A DNA stretch of 10,644 bases, from NCBI GenBank assembly GCA_030593155.1, contig JAUVHT010000017.1, positions 1 through 10,644 on the forward strand, written 5' to 3'. Source of the stretch: Candidatus Bathyarchaeota archaeon. GTDB taxonomy: Archaea; Thermoproteota; Bathyarchaeia; TCS64. Under the pieces are notes generated by a model. That model made no database searches. It was not told the DNA's origin and saw only the letters and a program-made list of their open reading frames with translations. Each line of letters opens with the position of its first letter. Positions within the stretch are counted from its first letter, which is position 1. Below are positions 6,802 through 10,644 of the stretch, one piece after another. A program made the position numbers and the translations under genes.

Positions 6802-7218
6802 CTATGAAATTCTGGAGACGATTCCGTCGAAATCCGCGTCGAAGCTGACTATGCTCTCTATCCCCCTTGTCCTCAAAAGGGCGATGGAGGTGCAGTCGGT
6901 GAAGCTCAATCCTCTGTCAGCGTGTCTGTGGAAGAGCCTCCATGCCTCTTTGAAGTCGTCTTCGCCCACCCTGAGAATGGCGGTGAAGGGCGCAGTGATC
7001 TCACCTAGGATCATCCTCCCGACGGCCAAGGCGTTCTCCGGTCTTCCCGTGCGGACGAGGGCCACGGTGACCGCCTCGTCGAAGATGTAGTCTGAGGTGT
7101 ATGCAGCTCCAAGCCCTCCTTCGACGAGGGTCTTTACGAGTTCCAGTGCCCTGGTGTGATTGGCGTCTCTGGTGTTGTGGAAGGCTACGAAGATGCCGGT
7201 GTCCAAGAACACGCTCAT
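6802..7218 (-). CDS. vapC: VapC-type PIN-domain ribonuclease toxin (module 2)
   Basis: A PIN domain of 138 residues. Acidic active-site residues, numbered from the ATG, are D6 (SVFLDTGIF), E48 (DYIFDEAVT), D108 (LSFTDCTSIAL) and D127 (VSFDADFD). FDADFDGI and the ADRGLSFTDC segment are typical of the VapC group that pairs with RHH antitoxins. A TTG two codons upstream (7222-7224) is possible, but ATG 7218 has a GGGG (7225-7228) six bases before it and is preferred. The gene lies 12 bases after the antitoxin stop. It looks intact. It is distinct in sequence from the toxin at 4268-4663, so the two modules are not recent copies of each other. Confidence 0.86.
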   Translation of the reverse strand: MSVFLDTGIFVAFHNTRDANHTRALELVKTLVEGGLGAAYTSDYIFDEAVTVALVRTGRPENALAVGRMILGEITAPFTAILRVGEDDFKEAWRLFHRHADRGLSFTDCTSIALLRTRGIESIVSFDADFDGIVSRIS

Positions 7219-7230
7219 CTTCAAGCCCCA

Positions 7231-7542
7231 TCAGGAAGCGGTGTTCTTCGCTGGCTTGCCGCTCATCCGGCCGTAGAGGTGTGTGTCGATCTCCTCCTCT
7301 CTCGTCTCAACGCCCCAGTCTGTGGGCATCTCCATGATCTCTTCGATATCTTCAGGAGGGAGCGGAAGTCGGACGCCCGTTATGAGCCCGAAAAACTCAT
7401 CCTCCCGTTCGGTTGAGAACCTCATCAACGTGTCTAGGAGCTCCTGCTGGGAGACCTTCTTTCCCGTGGTGATGACGAGCCTCGCCTGCAGTTTGTCGAG
7501 GAGGCGTTTACTCTCCCTGCTTATCTTCACAGATGTGCTCAT
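7231..7542 (-). CDS. vapB: RHH-type antitoxin of vapBC module 2
   Basis: A 103-residue protein directly upstream of the PIN toxin. The N-terminal 45 residues (SVKISRESKRLLDKLQARL, then KKVSQQELLDTLMRFS) have the strand-helix-helix pattern of a ribbon-helix-helix DNA-binding domain. The acidic C-terminus (PEDIEEIMEMPTDWGVETRE, then EIDTHLYGR) is probably the toxin-binding tail. The last residues (SGKPAKNTAS) look disordered. A strong palindrome sits immediately before the start and a TATA-like box is at the distance expected for a leaderless message, so self-repression is likely. Confidence 0.8.
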   Translation of the reverse strand: MSTSVKISRESKRLLDKLQARLVITTGKKVSQQELLDTLMRFSTEREDEFFGLITGVRLPLPPEDIEEIMEMPTDWGVETREEEIDTHLYGRMSGKPAKNTAS

Positions 7543-7548
7543 AAGGTT

Positions 7549-7572
7549 TTGTAGAATTTTCTACAATAAATA
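7549..7572 (-). promoter_or_regulatory. Promoter and palindromic operator of vapBC2
   Basis: TTGTAGAATTTTCTACAA (7549-7566) has perfect 8-base inverted arms with a 2-base centre. It ends seven bases before the vapB2 start and overlaps the minus-strand box TATTTATT (7565-7572), which predicts transcription from about 7541, at the ATG. Binding would cover the promoter. The RHH antitoxin is the expected ligand (inference). Confidence 0.65.
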
Positions 7573-7767
7573 CCTTTCTACTCTCATTTCGTTTCTGGTG
7601 TGAGATGAGAAAATCAATGTATTGTAAGGCCTCATAACCTCAGTTTAGCCTAAAGAGGAGCATCTTAAAGAAAAACAGCCGCCTCAGGCAGTTTGAGTCG
7701 ATGTATCCACTGCATTTATCCGGGTGATCGTGGCTTTTTCTTGATCTCCTCCTCGGGGTTGTATTCG

Positions 7768-7963
7768 CTATAGGGTGACTGTTGCTTAGTCTCCTAGGTT
7801 TGGTTTGTGGCCTTTGGGGATGTTTTGTTCGTAGGTTAGAACATTGACGTTTCTTCTGATGAGGTTGTCTGTGATTCTTCTTCCGCAGTTGAGGGGCTTC
7901 GATGATGGTGTTCTCTGTCTCGGTGTTTCGGATGGTGGTGTGGTCTCCGATGCTCGTGTCGGG
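7768..7963 (-). pseudogene. Decayed 3' end of an rmlA-like nucleotidyltransferase gene (copy B)
   Basis: The longest of the three copies. The minus strand reads SIGDHTTIRNTETENTII from about 7957, then, after a small net deletion near 7895-7907 that changes frame, CGRRITDNLIRRNVNVLTYE and QNIPKGHKPNLGD. A TAA (7786-7788) replaces one codon, and the same frame goes on to ATVTL and TAG (7768-7770). The hexapeptide rhythm, SIG, ENTII, RITDNLI.RNV, PKG and the final LGD.A.V.L are the C-terminal beta-helix and end of long-type glucose-1-phosphate thymidylyltransferases. The catalytic Rossmann-like domain is absent. It starts 12-13 bases after the stop of the broken repressor gene, with a CGCGCG (7965-7970) between. 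No product is expected. Confidence 0.72.
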
Positions 7964-7964
7964 A

Positions 7965-7970
7965 CGCGCG
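7965..7970. repeat. CG tract at the repressor-remnant / rmlA-like junction
   Basis: CGCGCG lies between the TAA of the repressor pseudogene (7976-7978) and the first recognisable base of rmlA-like copy B. It is short on its own; its interest lies in the shared position with the tract at 4253-4261. Confidence 0.5.
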
Positions 7971-7975
7971 TTTGA

Positions 7976-8359
7976 TTAAGAATATTTGTACTCTTCCAAC
8001 GTTTCTTCTGTCTCATCTGGGAAGTCTCTCCTCATGCTCTCGACCATCGTTTTGATGAGGTATTTCACGTATCCCTTCTCGTCCATCAGCGGATAGTAGA
8101 TCTTGTGGTGGCCTCCTTTTCCAGTAACATCCCTAGAGCCTAGGACGCTCTGCTCCTCCAACTTGTCCTAGAACATGATGATTGAAGCCCTGGAGATGGA
8201 CTTGCCTTCACTCAACTTCTCATTGACCCATTCCCACACAGCTCAAGAATTAGCTACATCCTCTCCGATATCCCACATACTTCTGAGAGCCAGCTCCTCC
8301 CATTCCTTCAACGTCTTCCTCGGTTCAGGCTGAGAAGGGTCAAACTTGAAACCGGACAT
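7976..8359 (-). pseudogene. BlaI/MecI/CopY-like winged-helix repressor, two nonsense codons
   Basis: From ATG 8357-8359 the frame runs unbroken to TAA 7976-7978 (127 codons) except for a TGA at 8243-8245 and a TAG at 8168-8170. Joined, it reads as a penicillinase-repressor-type winged helix: TLKEWEELALRSMWDIGEDV (recalling the family's leading E..vM..lW..g), a helix AVWEWVNEKLSEGKSISRAS, the recognition helix IIMF-x-DKLEEQSVL, and a wing with GKGGHHKIYYPLM. The tail FPDETEETLEEYKYS is acidic. There is no frameshift, and both stops could arise by single C-to-T changes (CGA to TGA, CAG to TAG), so decay is recent or the codons are read. An internal TTG at 8161 would make only the wing and tail. 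A good box (TTTATAAT, 8385-8392) would give a leaderless message from about 8360. Confidence 0.7.
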
Positions 8360-8408
8360 GCGCACACATTCGTTTTACAATATTATTATAAAACTTGGTT
8401 CCGAAACT

Positions 8409-8425
8409 TACATTCTGTATAATTA
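8409..8425 (+). promoter_or_regulatory. Promoter of the secreted-protein gene with a TACA-TTC-TGTA site
   Basis: TATAATTA (8418-8425) predicts transcription from about 8450, seven bases before ATG 8457. Overlapping its upstream edge is TACATTCTGTA (8409-8419), an inverted repeat with TACA/TGTA arms, the core that BlaI, MecI and CopY repressors recognise. Its neighbour is a broken gene of exactly that repressor type, which suggests that this was the repressor's target. The gap also holds GGTTCCGAAAC at 8397-8407. Confidence 0.5.
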
Positions 8426-8456
8426 ATTAATGGCGAAAAGAAACTTGTTATGATAT

Positions 8457-9188
8457 ATGAAAGCCAAAGTGATCCTAGTCCCCATCCTCATCCTAATCAC
8501 AGCATCTTTCATCCAAGGCACCAAGGCAAATGATGTAGAGTGGAACTACGGTAATTACCTATACTCCCTCAAAATAATTTCATTAGAAGATCCAGCCACA
8601 GCAGGTCATACAGCCTCCCTCACCGTTGAGATAGGCGCAAACACCGACGTCGTGCTTCACATTGAGTTGAAGGGAAATTTCGATTGGGGTAGCTGGACAT
8701 TCAGCTCAACCGAGATCCCCATAGAATCCGGCGTAACGAGAGTTACAGGAGATCTCGATGTTCCATATAAAACCCTGATCGAGGCTGAATCATACTTCTA
8801 CTACTATGTTTATGTCACCATGCCAGGCGACGGGTGGACCGCTTCCGCCTGGGGACTTATGGAGACAGTCACAGTTGATCCTCCATCTGAAGTGATCTAC
8901 GATGAATTTGTAGATTGTTTGAGCCACTTGAAATGGCTTGTAGACACTTCGTCTCTATCTGACGGTGTCAAGCAGAATCTTTTCGAAAAACTAGAGTTAG
9001 CTGGTTTGAAGATCGAATCTGCATATGTTTCGGGTAATTTGAATAAGCTTAACGGAGCGAAAGGGGCTCTTAGGGCGTTCATACAGAAGTTAGAGTCGGA
9101 CAGTGAGGCTTCAGAGTATCCCGATTCGGAGTTGTGGGTGGCACAGGCAAGTCATATAGTTCAAAGGATCGATGTGGCTCTAAGTTAA
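8457..9188 (+). CDS. Secreted protein with beta-sandwich and FIMAH-like helical domain
   Basis: A 243-residue exported protein. Residues 1-24 form a signal peptide (K2, K4, then a hydrophobic core VILVPILILITASFI and a likely cut after GTKA). Residues 28-142 are rich in alternating hydrophobic and aromatic strands (ASLTVEIG, VVLHIELKG, YFYYYVYVTMPGDGW), consistent with an Ig-like or beta-sandwich domain. Residues 168-242 are helical and resemble the FIMAH domain found on bacterial and archaeal cell-surface proteins: SDGVKQNLFEKLELAGLKIE, then GAKGALRAFIQKLES and a last helix AQASHIVQRIDVAL. The single cysteine (154) rules out an internal disulfide. There is no C-terminal anchor, so it is probably released or bound to the surface. 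Function is unknown; FIMAH domains usually accompany carbohydrate-active or adhesion modules. Confidence 0.72.
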   Translation: MKAKVILVPILILITASFIQGTKANDVEWNYGNYLYSLKIISLEDPATAGHTASLTVEIGANTDVVLHIELKGNFDWGSWTFSSTEIPIESGVTRVTGDLDVPYKTLIEAESYFYYYVYVTMPGDGWTASAWGLMETVTVDPPSEVIYDEFVDCLSHLKWLVDTSSLSDGVKQNLFEKLELAGLKIESAYVSGNLNKLNGAKGALRAFIQKLESDSEASEYPDSELWVAQASHIVQRIDVALS

Positions 9189-9300
9189 CCCCTTAAGAAT
9201 CTGGTTAAAAAAATCAACAGACAATTGGATAATCATGACTTTCAACCCTGTTGAACTTATTCCTAGTTGTGCTGCGCACGCGTGCTGCATAACGTAATCC
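9189..9300. other. Gap after the secreted-protein gene with two palindromes
   Basis: TTCAAC-CCT-GTTGAA (9241-9255) is a perfect 6-base stem with a 3-base loop and could act in termination or as a binding site. GCACGCGTGC (9276-9285) is a self-complementary 10-mer within a GC-rich patch. An A-run (9206-9212) precedes them. I see no gene here. Confidence 0.45.
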
Positions 9301-9305
9301 TTTTA

Positions 9306-9345
9306 CGGAACAATGTTCCGAAAGAGGGAAAAGAACATATAAAAA
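9306..9345 (+). promoter_or_regulatory. Palindromic operator and TATA box of the zinc-ribbon operon
   Basis: CGGAACAATGTTCCG (9306-9320) has perfect 7-base arms with a single central A. It lies 15 bases upstream of the box CATATAAAAA (9336-9345), a position suited to an activator, or to a repressor that reaches the B-recognition element. The predicted start near 9368 leaves a leader of about 68 bases. The stretch just after the palindrome (CGAAAGAGGGAAAAGAAC) is repeated imperfectly 100 bases on (GGAAAGAGGGTTAAGAAT, 9419-9436), where it supplies the ribosome site of the zinc-ribbon gene. Confidence 0.5.
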
Positions 9346-9435
9346 TGCAGAATATAGGAAAAACTTGCCAAAACTGTTAGAATAGCCTTAAATTCAATCA
9401 AAGTTATCTAAGGGTCTCGGAAAGAGGGTTAAGAA

Positions 9436-9642
9436 TTGGCTGTAACCAATATCTGTCCGATCTGCAGTGAACCAGTGCAAAATAACACAGATGATTTTCT
9501 ATGCAAATATTGCCATTCGACGTTCACCTATCTATACAAGAACGCGATTCTGATTGAATCCGTGGGATCCGTTCCAGGGTTTGGCTTCGTGCACGCATTC
9601 ATTATGAGCGAAAGGGGGCAGGGCCCATGTCGAGAACACTGA
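9436..9642 (+). CDS. Small zinc-ribbon protein
   Basis: A 68-residue protein starting at TTG 9436, six bases after GAGGG (9424-9428). The first 30 residues form a treble-clef-like zinc ribbon: C7-P-I-C10 and C23-K-Y-C26, with 12 residues between knuckles. The rest (NAILIESVGSVPGFGFVHAF) is moderately hydrophobic and ends in a polar tail, SERGQGPCREH. The gene overlaps the next by 16 bases in another frame. In many archaeal proteins a zinc ribbon like this is fused to a membrane helix and outer domain, so these two genes could act as one unit, or be a split form of such a protein. The ligand and function are unknown. Confidence 0.62.
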   Translation: MAVTNICPICSEPVQNNTDDFLCKYCHSTFTYLYKNAILIESVGSVPGFGFVHAFIMSERGQGPCREH

Positions 9643-9995
9643 CTATCGTGTCGATCGCAAGTATACTTGCGGTAATCGTCGGCATCCTAGGGATTGGGAC
9701 TTTGAAAATTAATGACCCCGATGTATTGGTGCTTGAAGTTGATTATCATGCTCACTGGAACCTGACTATGACCGAGAATGGCAACGAACGATTCCGCTCG
9801 GAATTCGGTAAATTTGAAGCTCCGATGTTTAAGCCTACCCGTGGCGAATGGGTCATCTCGGTGGACTGTATGAAGACTGATGGTTCACAGAATCTGCTTT
9901 CTGTGAAGATAAAGCGGCCGGATGGCACTGTCTTAAAGAAAGGGTATACGTTTGAGCCCTTTGGGACGGTACAATTCACATTAGAAATCCAGTAA
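9627..9995 (+). CDS. Single-pass membrane protein with outer beta domain
   Basis: A 122-residue protein. Residues 5-26 (LTIVSIASILAVIVGILGIG) are a transmembrane helix or uncleaved signal after a short M-S-R N-terminus. The remaining 95 residues are mostly beta in pattern (VLVLEVDYHAHWNLTMTENG, EWVISVDCMK, LLSVKIKRPDGTVL, VQFTLEIQ) and would form a small sandwich outside the cell. ATG 9627 lies inside the zinc-ribbon gene and is preceded by a purine-rich GGGGGCAGGG (9614-9623), so its translation is likely coupled to that gene. I do not recognise the family. The pair may sense or anchor something at the envelope, but nothing in the sequence shows what. Confidence 0.68.
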   Translation: MSRTLTIVSIASILAVIVGILGIGTLKINDPDVLVLEVDYHAHWNLTMTENGNERFRSEFGKFEAPMFKPTRGEWVISVDCMKTDGSQNLLSVKIKRPDGTVLKKGYTFEPFGTVQFTLEIQ

Positions 9996-10032
9996 CCAAA
10001 CAACATGGTTACAGGATCTGGAAAGAGTCAAT

Positions 10033-10054
10033 GCGCGCGCAAATTAAACGCGCG
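10033..10054. repeat. Two CG tracts after the membrane-protein gene
   Basis: GCGCGCGC (10033-10040) and CGCGCG (10049-10054) flank an 8-base A/T stretch, AAATTAAA. They stand between the stop at 9993-9995 and the decayed minus-strand gene. Confidence 0.6.
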
Positions 10055-10078
10055 TATCGATTTTTATTCAGAGACCAA

Positions 10079-10436
10079 CTATCTTAGGAATGAGTCTGCG
10101 AGTTGTACTGTAACCTTGGCTATCTGTTCCTCTGTGCTGATGTAGAATTGTTCGGGTTTGTAGTCTTTCATTCTCCGGAGAGCGTCGTACAGTTTTTAAT
10201 AGAGGGCTTTCTCCTCGATGTGGAGGGCCTTGGGTATATGTCCTCTTTTCTTGCTTGGAGTGATGATAGTTCCCCTCTTAGATCTTGTACCTTCTCGCGC
10301 GCGCGAACCGTAGGAAGGTCTAAACCATGAGAAGAATCCCCAGGCCGTTGATAACTAGATGGATGATTCCAAGCGTAGTGTTCCCAATTCGCTGAGTGAT
10401 GAAGGGGATGATCCAGGTGGTAATTAGCGCGCGCAT
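10079..10436 (-). pseudogene. Decayed gene for a membrane protein with coiled coil
   Basis: Three minus-strand frames take over from one another. First comes ATG 10434-10436 with MRALITTWIIPFITQRIGNT and a hydrophobic helix LGIIHLVINGLGILLMV, stopping at TAG 10320-10322. Then another frame gives a coiled-coil-like REKVQDLRGELSSLQARKE. A third has KRGHIPKALHIEEKALY, a TAA (10196-10198), then KLYDALRRMKDYKPEQFYIS and TEEQIAKVTVQLADSFLR to TAG 10079-10081. Each piece is coding-like, and the order (membrane helix, coiled coil, helical tail) is plausible for one protein. At least two frameshifts and one nonsense codon are needed to join them. The 38-residue first part could on its own be a small membrane protein. 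The family is not recognised. A ten-base CG run (10296-10305) lies inside it. Confidence 0.42.
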
Positions 10437-10644
10437 GGTTTCTTAATGAAGTACGCGCGCGAGTCATCGTTGACTCAAGAGATCATTGATCAGAACAGAG
10501 AAAAAAAGAAAATTCGAATTCAATGAGACGGGGTAATAAAATAATGATGCGCGTGCGTAATGTGATGTTATGGGTGAAAAAAATAAAATGGGATAGGATG
10601 AGGTCTCTCTACTTCTCCAGATATGTGATGTTGTTTACTACCGA
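10437..10644. other. Terminal gap with CG tracts and inverted repeats
   Basis: No gene is visible. CGCGCGCG (10454-10461) runs into GAGTCA-TCGT-TGACTC (10461-10476), a perfect 6-base stem with a 4-base loop. It is followed at once by GATCA-T-TGATC (10481-10491) and the self-complementary AATTCGAATT (10511-10520). Two back-to-back stems followed by an A-rich tract could be a terminator read on one strand, or protein-binding sites. The rest is A/T-rich with a GCGCGTGCG at 10549-10557. Confidence 0.4.

Noticed and set aside
6686..7090. 134-codon plus-strand open frame
   Set aside because: It is antisense to vapC2 and to the rmlA-like remnant; the minus-strand PIN domain has all active-site residues.
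6555..8016. The repeated CGRRITD...PKG sequences as DUF5615/Mut7-C-type PIN-like toxins
   Set aside because: The TA context made this attractive, but the upstream hexapeptide pattern SIGDHTTIRNTETENTII and the closing LGD..KV before a stop fit the beta-helix end of RmlA-type enzymes much better.
8168..8245. TGA or TAG as recoded (selenocysteine or pyrrolysine) codons
   Set aside because: Both stop types occur in one short gene, no structural element for selenocysteine is apparent, and both codons follow from simple C-to-T changes. Kept only as a checkable alternative.
10168..10467. 99-codon minus-strand open frame as an intact gene
   Set aside because: Its first half is rich in H, N and W with no domain and lies in the wrong frame for the evident membrane helix. 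Only its coiled-coil portion looks real, as part of a decayed gene.
4957..10557. CG-rich recurring sequences as a CRISPR array or tRNA-like genes
   Set aside because: The repeats are only 6-10 bases, irregularly spaced and lack uniform spacers. No cloverleaf or conserved tRNA boxes were seen near them.

Overview
The window looks archaeal. Four starts have an A/T-rich TATA-like box about 20-35 bases upstream and a leader of 0-9 bases. AGG/AGA dominate the arginine codons. The gene content is typical of archaeal accessory DNA: VapBC and HEPN-MNT toxin-antitoxin pairs, a UbiA-type prenyltransferase, and small membrane proteins. I cannot name the lineage with confidence; a Bathyarchaeia-like or methanogen-related archaeon would fit.

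Layout. Positions 197-3051 carry three plus-strand genes: an FAD-dependent oxidoreductase of the UDP-galactopyranose mutase / protoporphyrinogen oxidase-like group, a family 2 glycosyltransferase overlapping it by 4 bases, and a UbiA-type membrane prenyltransferase with its own promoter. Together they suggest glycan or lipid-linked sugar metabolism. A tandem GNAT acetyltransferase (3217-4116, minus) faces them.

Positions 4268-7542 form a toxin-antitoxin island: vapBC1 (minus), a winged-helix MNT antitoxin with a HEPN toxin (plus), and vapBC2 (minus). All three have palindromes at or near their start regions, which suggests autoregulation. Positions 7976-8359 hold a BlaI/MecI-like repressor gene read through in one frame but broken by two stop codons. 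It is divergent from a gene for a secreted protein with a FIMAH-like C-terminal helical domain (8457-9188). Then come a small zinc-ribbon protein and an overlapping gene for a single-pass membrane protein. The last 650 bases hold only decayed coding sequence and repeats.

The main unexpected signal is in the gaps. Three minus-strand fragments (about 4217-4252, 6562-6743 and 7768-7963) derive from one protein. I read it as the C-terminal left-handed beta-helix of a long-type glucose-1-phosphate thymidylyltransferase (RmlA-like). Each fragment lies just downstream, on the same strand, of an accessory gene: vapC1, vapC2 and the broken repressor respectively. Runs of alternating CG (6-10 bases) recur almost only in the non-coding and decayed stretches, and two sit at or next to the start of an rmlA-like fragment. 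The picture is a mosaic of accessory modules recombined onto, and eroding, tails of a sugar-nucleotide gene.
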